Shown in pieces: positions 49,703-58,249 of a stretch of DNA of 64,000 nucleotides. This DNA comes from CAWBXL01 sp963837365. Its GTDB lineage: Bacteria; Acidobacteriota; Terriglobia; Terriglobales; Acidobacteriaceae. A program made the position numbers and the translations under genes. The stretch's first letter is position 1. Each line of letters opens with the position of its first letter. The notes under the pieces were generated by a model. That model was given only the letters and a program-made list of their open reading frames with translations, was not told where the DNA came from and made no database searches. The DNA lies in assembly GCA_963837365.1 (NCBI GenBank), contig CAWIMW010000001.1, forward strand, positions 806,001-870,000, written 5' to 3'.

Positions 49703-49990
49703 TCACCCCAGCGGGTTATACAAATTTCCCTCAATCCGCGCACCCAGCTTAGGCAGTTCCTTCTTGACGTACTGCAAAAAGTGCGGGGCCGCCCGGTGGG
49801 CCTCGAGGGCTGCATCATCCTTGTACTGCTCATAAACAAGAAATCGCTGGGGTTCGGTTTTGTGCTGGTGGACCAAATACATGATGCAGCCAGCTTCTTT
49901 GCGTGACTCCTCTGTCAATTTTGAGAACACGTCGACAACTTCCTTCTCGCGTCCCACTTTTGCCATCCAGGTTACGGCCAAAACGATCAT
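49703..49990 (-). CDS. Antibiotic biosynthesis monooxygenase-domain protein (YgiN-like)
   Basis: A 95-residue dimeric alpha-beta-barrel protein with the ABM pattern MIVLAVTWMAKVGREKEV, EAGCIMYLVHQ and FLVYEQYKDDAALEAHRAAPHF. The closest known function is quinol monooxygenase; the substrate is unknown. It lies 10 bp downstream of purA on the same strand and may be cotranscribed. Its stop is near a GGGGCTTGCCCG palindrome (49685-49700). Confidence 0.85.
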   Translation of the reverse strand: MIVLAVTWMAKVGREKEVVDVFSKLTEESRKEAGCIMYLVHQHKTEPQRFLVYEQYKDDAALEAHRAAPHFLQYVKKELPKLGARIEGNLYNPLG

Positions 49991-50000
49991 GCTTGCTCCG

Positions 50001-51326
50001 TTAGTTGTTTCCGGTCAAAGATTTTAATGCGTCGGCAAATGTATCCAACAGGATCGTCTGCTCGCGGTCCGGGCCGGTTGAGACCATGCCAATTTTTGCA
50101 CCGGTCTGTTTCTCCAGGAATGCCAGATAGTTTCGCGCCGCCTGGGGTAGTTTGTCTATCCGCGTGATGCCCTCGGTGGAAGTCCGCCATCCCGGGAACT
50201 TCTGGTAAATACACTCGATCTTGTCATAGCCACAACCCTGCGCGGGAATTTCCTCTGTAGCTTTTCCGTCGATCTTGTATCCCACACACACCGGGATCTC
50301 GGCCAATTCATCAAGCACATCCAGCTTGGTTACAACCAGCCATTCGATTCCGTTAATCATGCCAGCGTAACGCAATAGAGGCAAATCAACCCAGCCGCAG
50401 CGCCGCGGACGCCCGGTCACAGCACCGAATTCATTGCCTTTCGTGCGAATCTGCTCTCCCGTGGCATTGTGCAATTCCGTGGGGAATGGGCCTTCCCCAA
50501 CCCGTGTGCAATAAGCCTTCGAAATGCCGATGACCGTGTCAATTGCGGTTGGGGCAACTCCGCTCCCGATCACAGCCCCGCCGGAAGTCGCGCTTGAAGA
50601 TGTGACGAAGGGATACGTGCCGTGGTCGATGTCCAGCATCGTCCCCTGCGCGCCCTCAAAAACAATCGATTCCCCATCCCGCAACGCTCCGTTGATTAAC
50701 GCTGCCGTGTCACAAACGAACGGCGCAATCCTATCGGCGATCGCAGCATATTCGTTATACATGCTGTCAGGATCGAGCGGCTCGGAGTTGAACAAGGCGT
50801 GCACGATCATATTTTTTTCGCGGCAGGCATTCTGGATGTGGGTGCGCAGCAGCTGCGGATCCAACAGATCGGCCACACGCAGGCCACGGCGCGCCATCTT
50901 GTCTTCGTAGGCCGGGCCAATCCCGCGCGAGGTGGTGCCGATCTTCACGCGGCCCGGTGCAGTCTCCGCCGCCAGTTCAATCATGCGATGGTAGGGCAGA
51001 ATGACGTGTGCGCGGTTGCTGATGAAAATGCTGTTATCCACCTTGACCCCGGCATCGCGCAGTTTGCCGACTTCTTTCAAAAACGCCATGGGATCAAGCA
51101 CGACGCCGTTGCCGATCACGCTGCGGCATCCCGTGCGCAGCACCCCGCAGGGGATCAGTTGCAGAATGAACTTCTGTCCATTGATGATGACGGTATGCCC
51201 GGCATTGTGCCCGCCGGCATAGCGCACCACTACCCGGAAATTCTCCGAGAGCACATCAACAATCTTGCCCTTGCCCTCATCGCCCCACTGGGCGCCAACG
51301 ATGACTGCTGTCTTACCTTTTCTCAA
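50001..51326 (-). CDS. purA: Adenylosuccinate synthetase PurA
   Basis: A 441-residue GTP-dependent enzyme forming adenylosuccinate from IMP and aspartate, the first step from IMP to AMP. It has the P-loop-like GAQWGDEGKGKIVD, the GGHNAGHT motif and the IMP-binding TTSRGIGPAYEDK. The C-terminus is VSTGPDREQTI. Length is normal. Confidence 0.97.
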   Translation of the reverse strand: MRKGKTAVIVGAQWGDEGKGKIVDVLSENFRVVVRYAGGHNAGHTVIINGQKFILQLIPCGVLRTGCRSVIGNGVVLDPMAFLKEVGKLRDAGVKVDNSIFISNRAHVILPYHRMIELAAETAPGRVKIGTTSRGIGPAYEDKMARRGLRVADLLDPQLLRTHIQNACREKNMIVHALFNSEPLDPDSMYNEYAAIADRIAPFVCDTAALINGALRDGESIVFEGAQGTMLDIDHGTYPFVTSSSATSGGAVIGSGVAPTAIDTVIGISKAYCTRVGEGPFPTELHNATGEQIRTKGNEFGAVTGRPRRCGWVDLPLLRYAGMINGIEWLVVTKLDVLDELAEIPVCVGYKIDGKATEEIPAQGCGYDKIECIYQKFPGWRTSTEGITRIDKLPQAARNYLAFLEKQTGAKIGMVSTGPDREQTILLDTFADALKSLTGNN

Positions 51327-51511
51327 GCATCACTCCGTAGGCGAGGTCCTTGCCCCGCAAGCGGCCAAATTTCACACACCTTTGAGTAGCCCCGAACAGA
51401 AAATTAAGTTACTGGGATAAATAGCGAAGAAGAGATTACTAGTAATAATAACCCGCCAGGATTGCCGCGGGCAATCGAATCGTTGAATCCAGCCAATCGG
51501 ATTCTCGTGCC

Positions 51512-51537
51512 TGTGTGGAGGCGGGGCTTGCCCGGCC
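51512..51537. repeat. GTGGAGGCGGGGCTTGCCCG-type dispersed motif
   Basis: The sequence GTGGAGGCGGGGCTTGCCCG before the fpg start matches 49681-49700 (GTGGAGACGGGGCTTGCCCG) at 19 of 20 positions. It belongs to the short GC-rich palindromic repeats of this region. Apart from this the 51327-51573 gap shows nothing. Confidence 0.55.
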
Positions 51538-51573
51538 CGTACGCGATGCGACTACAAACGATAAACTGTCCCC

Positions 51574-52455
51574 ATGCCCGAACTTCCTGAGGTAGAAACC
51601 ATCGCCCGTGGCCTGGCCCAGCGGGTGAATGGGGATGTAATCGAGTCGGTCTGGCTAGGATCGAAGCCCGAGCCCTTAAAGTCTCCGGCTGCGGAAATTG
51701 CTGCCACCTTGGAATCGAAGCAGATTCTAGATGTGCGCAGAGTAGGGAAGCACATCGTGTTCGATCTGGAAAAGACCAATGTAGGGCGGGCACTCCTGCC
51801 CGCCAGAAGCCGGCAGCGGAACAAACGCAAGAAGATCAAGGCTATTCCCGATGGCCAAGGCCACGCCCAGTGGATCGTCCACCTGGGGATGACCGGACGC
51901 ATGTTGGTCTGCACACCGGATGAAGAGATTGCCAAGCACACACATGCCATCGCCAAACTGGCTTCCGGCAGGGAACTAAGGTTTGTAGATCCAAGGCGCT
52001 TCGGCAGATTAAGCGTCACCCAAGGCTTCGCGGCCCCAGGCTCAGAGCCGCTGGAAGTTGAACTGGAGAAGTTCGTAAAGCTTTTTCACGGCCGCAAGAC
52101 CCCGATCAAGAGCGCGCTGCTAAACCAGAAACTGCTCAGCGGAGTCGGCAATATCTATGCAGACGAGTCTTTATTCCGCTCCGCGATTCGGCCCAAGCGC
52201 CGGGCGTCGTCTCTTACCAAGGAAGACCTGCCGCGGCTGTATCTGGCATTGCAGGAGGTGCTGAAGGAAGCCATCGCGTTGGGTGGATCGTCCGTTTCCG
52301 ATTATGTGGACTCAGATGGTGAAGAAGGGTTCTTCCAGTTGCAGCACCGGGTTTACGGGCGGGAAGGCGAGCCGTGCTTAGTTTGCAGAACGCCGGTCAA
52401 GCGGGTGGTGATCGGCGGGCGAAGCTCGCATTATTGTCCAAAGTGCCAAAAATAA
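51574..52455 (+). CDS. mutM: Formamidopyrimidine-DNA glycosylase (Fpg/MutM)
   Basis: A 293-residue DNA repair glycosylase/AP lyase for oxidised purines. Catalytic Pro2 and Glu3 are in MPELPEVETIARGL, the beta-lyase Lys is in VGKHIVFDL, and a C-terminal zinc finger (CLVCRTPVKRV with HYCPKCQK) binds DNA. Between VFDLEK and IVHLGMTGRM, where relatives have a short loop, it has about 30 extra residues (TNVGRALLPARSRQRNKRKK and on). The first part is encoded by a palindromic dispersed repeat at 51782-51806, translated in frame. The loop is basic and could still be tolerated. Confidence 0.95.
   Translation: MPELPEVETIARGLAQRVNGDVIESVWLGSKPEPLKSPAAEIAATLESKQILDVRRVGKHIVFDLEKTNVGRALLPARSRQRNKRKKIKAIPDGQGHAQWIVHLGMTGRMLVCTPDEEIAKHTHAIAKLASGRELRFVDPRRFGRLSVTQGFAAPGSEPLEVELEKFVKLFHGRKTPIKSALLNQKLLSGVGNIYADESLFRSAIRPKRRASSLTKEDLPRLYLALQEVLKEAIALGGSSVSDYVDSDGEEGFFQLQHRVYGREGEPCLVCRTPVKRVVIGGRSSHYCPKCQK
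51782..51806. repeat. Dispersed palindrome inside the fpg gene
   Basis: GGCGGGCA-CTCC-TGCCCGCC at 51785-51804, with flanking GTAG and AGAAG, belongs to the same family as 26-49 and 47610-47633. It lies in frame and has no stop codon. Confidence 0.75.
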
Positions 52456-52459
52456 GTTT

Positions 52460-52524
52460 GCCGCGGATTTCCGCAGATGCACGCTGATTTGTTTTATCCG
52501 CCGGAATCCGCGTAAATCTGCGGC
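52460..52524. repeat. Dispersed inverted repeat (GCCGCGGATT type), second copy
   Basis: GCCGCGGATTTCCGCAGAT at the left and CGCGTAAATCTGCGGC at the right match the copy at 9639-9702. It lies between the converging fpg and PIG-L genes. Confidence 0.7.
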
Positions 52525-52535
52525 CAAGTTCCTGT

Positions 52536-53384
52536 TTATGAAAATTTTCGAACTCTGGCGTTCACATCGTCCGCAAATCGTTTGACGAACCCAGCGATGT
52601 ACTCCGCCGGATCGGTTTTGTCGTCCTGAATAAGCGGAGTTAAATCCACTCCAAAGTTGATCATCTGCGCGGCATCCACCGAATGGCTCTGATGATACGT
52701 CGCATGCGCCCGCCGCCGCGCCATCGTTGCCAGGTCATAGCGCTTGCCTCCGGCAATCTGTGAATCAAATACTCCCACCAGCGACGCGGCAATGTTTTCC
52801 CGTTCATCCAACTTGAAAACTACCTTGTCGTTGTCCACCAGCCAGTCAAGATCGCGCCATACCTCGCATCCATAGAGTTTTTTCGGACGCTGGTCCGCCG
52901 GCAACTCGCGCAAGGCAGCGATGGTACGCAACCCAACGCCGACATGGGTGTCGTGCTTGTCGGCAAGGTTGTGGGTATAAATCACCTCAGGCCGTGACGC
53001 CGCTACAATCGCCTTGATGTCATTCTTCGGCCCGGTATTGCTGGAACTCTTCACCGCCGAGCTGGCATGGTTCAATAGCGCGACCGCCGCATACTCTCCT
53101 ACGAAAGCAGCTTTCTTCTGCTCCAGCCTGCGGACAGTCTGCATCTGGTCATCGCTGTATTTCCCATAAATACCGTCGCGCGGGCTGCCGGCGCCATTCG
53201 TCACAATGACGGCTGTGAACCATTTTTCGGTGTTGCCAAAGCCGGCTAGAATCCCTTCCAGCGCCATGATCTCAACGTCGTCCTGATGCGCGGCAATGGC
53301 CATGTGTGTGGTGCGCTTGAGCGCGGCGTCTTCGCCGACTCCATCTGGCACCCAGATTTCAGCCGAGCTTTCGGTCAATTTCAT
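52536..53384 (-). CDS. PIG-L family deacetylase
   Basis: A 282-residue zinc deacetylase of the LmbE/PIG-L group. The zinc motif is AIAAHQDDVEIMALEG and the third ligand is in YTHNLADKHDTHVGVG. Enzymes of this fold remove N-acetyl groups from GlcNAc-containing compounds. It overlaps the upstream ROK-like gene by 4 bp and forms an operon with it, so an amino-sugar role is likely. Confidence 0.9.
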   Translation of the reverse strand: MKLTESSAEIWVPDGVGEDAALKRTTHMAIAAHQDDVEIMALEGILAGFGNTEKWFTAVIVTNGAGSPRDGIYGKYSDDQMQTVRRLEQKKAAFVGEYAAVALLNHASSAVKSSSNTGPKNDIKAIVAASRPEVIYTHNLADKHDTHVGVGLRTIAALRELPADQRPKKLYGCEVWRDLDWLVDNDKVVFKLDERENIAASLVGVFDSQIAGGKRYDLATMARRRAHATYHQSHSVDAAQMINFGVDLTPLIQDDKTDPAEYIAGFVKRFADDVNARVRKFS

Positions 53385-54787
53385 TGCGGGTCTCCTTTCA
53401 GTGAGGGCAGGCTGGCGGCGGCGATGGACTGGCCCACGCGGCGGCTTTTTTCGTCGGGCAACGCAATAGAAACTCTGCCGGCAAGCTCAGGAAAGTCCAA
53501 TCCAAGAACTTCTTTCGCCTTACTGAGAATGATATCCCCGCCTTGCCCGGTGGTCACGCGCCCGAGAATGAGAACGTGCTTCAATTCGTAAAAATCCGCG
53601 TAATGGGCCACGCCGTAGCCCACGTACGTGCCGATGGTTTGGTAAACCTGCGCGGCCATCGGATCGCCGGCTGCCATTTTCTTTTGCAACTCAACCAGGC
53701 GTTCAGGCAGGCCCATGCCATCTGGGGATTTCATCCCTGCGGTTACCGCAACGCGATTCGTGGCCTGTTGGGAAAAATACTGAGCGCCCACGCAGTCACC
53801 GGACCATTCATCCTGCGGTCCATTCGGGCGATAATCTACCGGAGCGAAGGCCAGTTCATTCAGCCAACCTGTGATATTTCCCTCGTGGTTGACATATCCG
53901 GCGGCCTGGCTGGAGCCGAGCGCAATTCCCAGCACCGGATTTTCTCCAAGAGACATAGACCCAGCCAGCGCGGTCACCTCGCCATCGTTGACAACTTCCA
54001 TCGGCACACCCAGGTCATCGCGCATCCGCAGAAACATCGGCGCAATCTTCTCAGCGAACAATTTCGGCGGCACCGAGCGATACAGCGAGGCCACTCGTGC
54101 CCGATTGTTGATGTACACTCCCGCCGCACTTCCACCGACCGCATCCAGCCTCGGCAAGTGCGAAGCCGCGCGGCGGATGGAATCCATTACTCCCTGATAG
54201 TGGTAGTCAGGATCAGATGCATTCTTCGGGTCCCACGCAATCTCTTCACTGAAGACGGCTTCGCCGTTGACCACGGCGCTGGCCTTACGGTCGCTGGCGC
54301 CCAGATCGAAGCCGACACGGCATCCATCCAGGTGGCGGCCCAGAGGGATGGTTGTTTCCTGCGCAGGTGGGACGGCGTCGGCCGTAGTAACAATGACTTC
54401 AAACGGCCTTTCGTAAACCGCGCCCATAAACCCGAAATCAAACTTGCGCACTCCCCGCGGTGAATAAACCGACTTGATATGCTGGCCAATCTTCTCCGGC
54501 CCGCCGACGTACAGCCTCCACCCTCCGCGCTGCCAAAGCAGAAACTTTACGATGCGCTCGACGAATAGCAATGTCGCTTCAAGATGGCCTGCGGAAGGGG
54601 GAACGACGGCTGTATCGAAGCGCGAGACTGAACTGTCGGCACGTTGCAATGCCAGGTGCAATGGGACTCCATCAGTCGCACCCAGCCGGCGGTATTCGCG
54701 ATTGAACAATGCCGCGGGCAGAAATTCCCGATCAAGCGCAGCCACAACGGCTGGTTTGACCTTAATCCCGGCAACTTCCAGGTTCAT
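53381..54787 (-). CDS. ROK-type sugar kinase-like protein
   Basis: A 468-residue protein of the ASKHA/ROK group. The nucleotide-binding core starts GCRVGFDLGASDRKASAVV (about residue 150) and continues with EVVNDGEVTALAGSMS and GIALGSSQAAGYV. The first 145 residues and the length are unlike simple ROK glucokinases. The usual Zn motif was not recognised. It is coupled to the PIG-L deacetylase gene and follows a ROK glucokinase gene, so an amino-sugar or glycoside pathway is inferred. The start at 54787 is chosen over 54835 because it gives the regular opening LEVAGIKVKPAVV. Confidence 0.7.
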   Translation of the reverse strand: MNLEVAGIKVKPAVVAALDREFLPAALFNREYRRLGATDGVPLHLALQRADSSVSRFDTAVVPPSAGHLEATLLFVERIVKFLLWQRGGWRLYVGGPEKIGQHIKSVYSPRGVRKFDFGFMGAVYERPFEVIVTTADAVPPAQETTIPLGRHLDGCRVGFDLGASDRKASAVVNGEAVFSEEIAWDPKNASDPDYHYQGVMDSIRRAASHLPRLDAVGGSAAGVYINNRARVASLYRSVPPKLFAEKIAPMFLRMRDDLGVPMEVVNDGEVTALAGSMSLGENPVLGIALGSSQAAGYVNHEGNITGWLNELAFAPVDYRPNGPQDEWSGDCVGAQYFSQQATNRVAVTAGMKSPDGMGLPERLVELQKKMAAGDPMAAQVYQTIGTYVGYGVAHYADFYELKHVLILGRVTTGQGGDIILSKAKEVLGLDFPELAGRVSIALPDEKSRRVGQSIAAASLPSLKGDPQ

Positions 54788-54869
54788 GGTCGTTTCTCGA
54801 ACACAACTTTGGATTGTATCGGAAGAAAAGTCCAAACCAATCGGACGAACGTGCGCAGTAGGATACCAG

Positions 54870-55904
54870 CTAGGTGCGCTTAGACCTCAGCGCTGGCAGT
54901 CGCGCTGCGCCAAAAAGTCCTGCATCGCTCCCCAAGAGTGCACGCGTGATAATCGTCGTACGTGCCTGTCCCTGCGACTGCTTGGGTGTCGTTGCTGCAC
55001 CCGTGGTCTCATGCGCCATTGGCGGAGCAGTGGCCGCATACACCATGGATCGCGTATGAACTTCCTTAAACATGGTGGGAGCGAATGCCTGCCATGCACT
55101 GGCCACGCCACCGCCGACCACATAGATAGGAAAGTTGAACGCGTTGACTAAATCTGCCAACAAAATCCCCAAGGCCCAGCCCACTTTATCGAAAATAGCT
55201 TGAGCGGCAGTGTCGCCCTGCAATGCAAGATTGAAAACACTCTTGGCAGTAAATTCGACATCTCCATGCGCGGCTTTGGCAAGTGCGTCCGCTTTCCCGG
55301 ATGCAATCGCTTCTTTCGCCATGCGAACAATCGCAGTCGCGGAAGCCAACTGCTCCGCGCACCCGCGGCTGCCGCAGTTACAAGGATGCCCCTCGGGCTC
55401 AATATTGATATGGCCGAATTCGCCGGCCATGCCCGTCATGCCATCCCAAATATCTCCGTTCATAACGATGCCGCCGCCCACACCGGTCCCCAGCGTGATG
55501 ATGATCATGGCGTCCGCATCCCGGGCCGCGCCCAGCCAATGTTCTCCTAAGGCCGCTGAGTTAGCGTCATTCTCCAGAATGACCATGGACTGTAACCGCC
55601 GTTCGATCTCTTCCTTTACGGGATAATTGAGCCAGTCGGGAAGATTGGGAGACTTGATCACCCGACCGGTTTTCTTTTCGATGATTCCCGGAACGCCGAT
55701 GCCCACGCCAGTCAGCGAATATTTCTCCTGAAATCCTGTAGCCACGCTCTTGATCGCCTTGCACATTTCCTCGATCACGAAGTCGCGGCCACGCGAGACC
55801 TGTGCGCCGACGGTCAGTTTTTGCAGCAATTTACCTTCCGAATCCACTGCGGCGATCCGCAAGTTGGTTCCGCCGAGATCAACTCCAATTGAAAAGGAAG
55901 ACAT
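54870..55904 (-). CDS. ROK family glucokinase
   Basis: A 344-residue sugar kinase. It has the phosphate motif GVDLGGTNLRIAAV, the sugar-contact LENDANSAALGEHW and GTGVGGGIVMNG, GEFGHINIEPEG and the ROK zinc motif CNCGSRGCAEQ. It phosphorylates glucose or a related hexose using ATP. Residues 300-330 are a non-conserved insert near the C-terminus (TTGAATTPKQSQGQ). It lies 80 bp upstream of the larger ROK-like gene on the same strand. Confidence 0.9.
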   Translation of the reverse strand: MSSFSIGVDLGGTNLRIAAVDSEGKLLQKLTVGAQVSRGRDFVIEEMCKAIKSVATGFQEKYSLTGVGIGVPGIIEKKTGRVIKSPNLPDWLNYPVKEEIERRLQSMVILENDANSAALGEHWLGAARDADAMIIITLGTGVGGGIVMNGDIWDGMTGMAGEFGHINIEPEGHPCNCGSRGCAEQLASATAIVRMAKEAIASGKADALAKAAHGDVEFTAKSVFNLALQGDTAAQAIFDKVGWALGILLADLVNAFNFPIYVVGGGVASAWQAFAPTMFKEVHTRSMVYAATAPPMAHETTGAATTPKQSQGQARTTIITRALLGSDAGLFGAARLPALRSKRT

Positions 55905-55947
55905 AAGTATGAATCCCGTATTTTCTCACAGATGGCAGAAACCAAAC

Positions 55948-56679
55948 CTACCGGGCGGCGGCACGCAACCGTGAAACCTCTCGCGGATCAAGGCGGCGAA
56001 ATTTTCCCGGGGGCACATCCAGTTCGAGCGGCCCGTAGCGCACGCGCTTGATTTTTTCTACATGATGTCCGATTTCTTCGAACATGCGGCGAATCTGGCG
56101 GTTCTTGCCTTCCATCAAGGTCACTTCGTACCAGGGATTATTGCTCTCGCGGATGGGATTAATTATTGCCGGCGCAGTCTTTACTCGTTTGCCTTTGTCC
56201 GAACGAATCGTTAACCCAGCCCGCAACTTTCCCAAGCCTTCCGTAGACGGAGTGCCCGCGACTTTCACCATATAAGTCTTCGGAACATGGGACGCGGCTT
56301 TCATCATTAGGTTGGCCAACTCACCGTCGTTAGTAAGCAACAACAACCCTTCGCTGGCGTAGTCGAGTCTGCCGACGGGATACACGCGCGCCCCAACGCC
56401 ACGCAACAGCTGCATCACCGTCGGTCGTTTTTCGGGATCGCTCAACGTGGTCACATAACCCTTGGGTTTGTTCATCAGCAGGTAAACGTGGCGCTCCGCC
56501 TCACGCAGCAACTTCCCGTTTACCCGTATGTGGTCATGCTCAAGATCAGCTTTAGTCCCCAGTTCGGTGACAATTTTCCCATTGACCGAAACCAGTCCTC
56601 CTGTGATGAATTGCTCGGCTTTGCGCCGTGAGGCAATGCCCGCAGCGGATATGATTTTTTGCAATCGTTCAGCGGGCAT
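55948..56679 (-). CDS. Ribosomal pseudouridine synthase (RluB/RsuA type)
   Basis: A 243-residue enzyme with an S4 RNA-binding domain (residues 3-60, RLQKIISAAGIASRRKAEQFI) and a catalytic domain carrying the Asp of YPVGRLDYASEGLLLLTNDG. It isomerises uridine in rRNA, 23S or 16S not decided here. It follows scpB by 9 bp in an operon trpS-scpA-scpB-rlu, a commonly seen order for scpAB and rluB. Confidence 0.93.
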   Translation of the reverse strand: MPAERLQKIISAAGIASRRKAEQFITGGLVSVNGKIVTELGTKADLEHDHIRVNGKLLREAERHVYLLMNKPKGYVTTLSDPEKRPTVMQLLRGVGARVYPVGRLDYASEGLLLLTNDGELANLMMKAASHVPKTYMVKVAGTPSTEGLGKLRAGLTIRSDKGKRVKTAPAIINPIRESNNPWYEVTLMEGKNRQIRRMFEEIGHHVEKIKRVRYGPLELDVPPGKFRRLDPREVSRLRAAAR

Positions 56680-56688
56680 AATGGGGGA

Positions 56689-57306
56689 CTACTCGGTGCC
56701 AGTAGCAGGCGTTTCCACCGGGGCTGTTTCCTCTTGCGAAGGCAGCAAATCGCCCTGGAATGATTCCGCCACCAGCTTTTCGAATTCTTCCATGCTGGGC
56801 AGTTCGTTTACGTCTTTCAATCCAAAGCGCAGCAGAAATTCTTTGGTGGTCTTGTAAAGCATCGGACGCCCGATCACAGCCTTGCGGCCCGCGGTAGTAA
56901 TGAGTTTGCGGTCAAGCAGCGTGCCAATGACACCGCTGGCATCCACCCCGCGGATTTCTCCAATTTCGGCCACGGTAACCGGCTGTTTGTAAGCGATCAC
57001 AGCCAGCGTCTCTAACGCCGGCAGCGACAATCGAATTGGAGGCTTCAGGCTCTTGGCAAAATCGCGCACCACATCGTGGTGCTCAGGCTTGGTAGACATG
57101 CGGTATCCGCCTGCGACCTGCCGTATCTCAATCCCATGCGTTTCCGTACCGTACTCGGCCACCAATTCTTCCAATACCGTGCGCACCTCTGACTTCGCGT
57201 CGCTCTCCTGCTGCTCAGGCCCTTTCACCAGCTTGACCATCTGCTCGAGCGTGACCGGAGCTTCGGTCGCGTAAATAATGGCTTCAATTTTGGCTTTAAG
57301 ACTCAT
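56689..57306 (-). CDS. scpB: Segregation and condensation protein ScpB
   Basis: A 205-residue winged-helix protein and kleisin partner of the SMC condensin complex. Characteristic parts are MSLKAKIEAIIYATEAPVTL, RLSLPALETLAVIAYKQPVT and GIRGVDASGVI-like GEIRGVDASGVIGTLL. The C-terminus is acidic. It lies next to scpA and in the same operon. Confidence 0.94.
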   Translation of the reverse strand: MSLKAKIEAIIYATEAPVTLEQMVKLVKGPEQQESDAKSEVRTVLEELVAEYGTETHGIEIRQVAGGYRMSTKPEHHDVVRDFAKSLKPPIRLSLPALETLAVIAYKQPVTVAEIGEIRGVDASGVIGTLLDRKLITTAGRKAVIGRPMLYKTTKEFLLRFGLKDVNELPSMEEFEKLVAESFQGDLLPSQEETAPVETPATGTE

Positions 57307-57345
57307 ATCTGAGAACCGGGAACTAATATCTGAGAACTGATCATC

Positions 57346-58197
57346 CTACCGCCAGTCATCCCGCACCGCAGACTGTTGGTTCATGACCGCTTCAAACCCA
57401 ACATGCTTGCGCAGCAAGATTTCTCCAAACATTCGCTCCTGCCGCAGCTGAATGGCCTGCAACCGCACCAGCTCCAGCAAAGCCAGAAACATGCAAACCA
57501 GAGCAGACCGCGACTCCACGTTGCGCAAAAGCTGTTTCAGCCGTATCGGCCGGTCTTCCAGCGCCAGCCGCCGCCGCAGGTAATCAATCATCTGGGCCAC
57601 GGTAACGGTTTCCTCGTCCACATTCAAAATGGGGCGCGAGCGGGCCCGCTCCATAATCTGCTGGAAAGTTTTGACCAGGTCTACGATGTCGGCCGCAATT
57701 TCCGGATCAGTGCCTTCCGCGTCCTTGAATTCCTTGAGTGCCGGGTTCGACCACACCGCATCTTCAATCTGCTGCTTTTGTAAAAGCATCTGCGCCGCAG
57801 CTTTGAACTTTTCGTGCTCGATCAGCCGGTTGACCAGCTCAGAACGCGGATCGTCGTCCACTTCCCGTGTCAGGGGATCGCGCGGCAAAAGCATCTTGGA
57901 CTTGATGTGAATCAGCACCGCCGCCATGTAGATGAAATCGGCAGCCACATTCACATCCAACTCTTTCAGCTTCTCGACATAGGCAAGATACTGCGCAGTG
58001 ATCTTCGCAATCGGGATGTCGTAGATGTCGATGTCCTGCTTGCGAATCAGGTCCAGAAGCAGATCGAGCGGTCCTTCGTACACATCGCCGACGCTCACGG
58101 CAAACGGGAAGTCGCTCTCTTTCGCCTTAGCCGTACGGTTAGGCGATTCCTGCACTACGAGTTTTGCCGGTTCACCCAAGTCTTTTTCCCTTGTCAT
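57346..58197 (-). CDS. scpA: Segregation and condensation protein ScpA
   Basis: A 283-residue kleisin that links SMC heads with ScpB. Markers are YEGPLDLLLDLIRKQDIDIYDIPIAKIT and the C-terminal winged-helix region ending VCMFLALLELVRLQAIQLRQ. The start at 58197 (MTREKDLG) is preferred; a longer frame to 58260 adds a stretch (LPAESRLLCAARFG) that is encoded by repeat-like DNA and would overlap trpS. Confidence 0.93.
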   Translation of the reverse strand: MTREKDLGEPAKLVVQESPNRTAKAKESDFPFAVSVGDVYEGPLDLLLDLIRKQDIDIYDIPIAKITAQYLAYVEKLKELDVNVAADFIYMAAVLIHIKSKMLLPRDPLTREVDDDPRSELVNRLIEHEKFKAAAQMLLQKQQIEDAVWSNPALKEFKDAEGTDPEIAADIVDLVKTFQQIMERARSRPILNVDEETVTVAQMIDYLRRRLALEDRPIRLKQLLRNVESRSALVCMFLALLELVRLQAIQLRQERMFGEILLRKHVGFEAVMNQQSAVRDDWR

Positions 58198-58249
58198 TCC
58201 AAAGCGCGCAGCGCAGAGCAATCTGCTTTCTGCCGGCAGCGCCACAACT

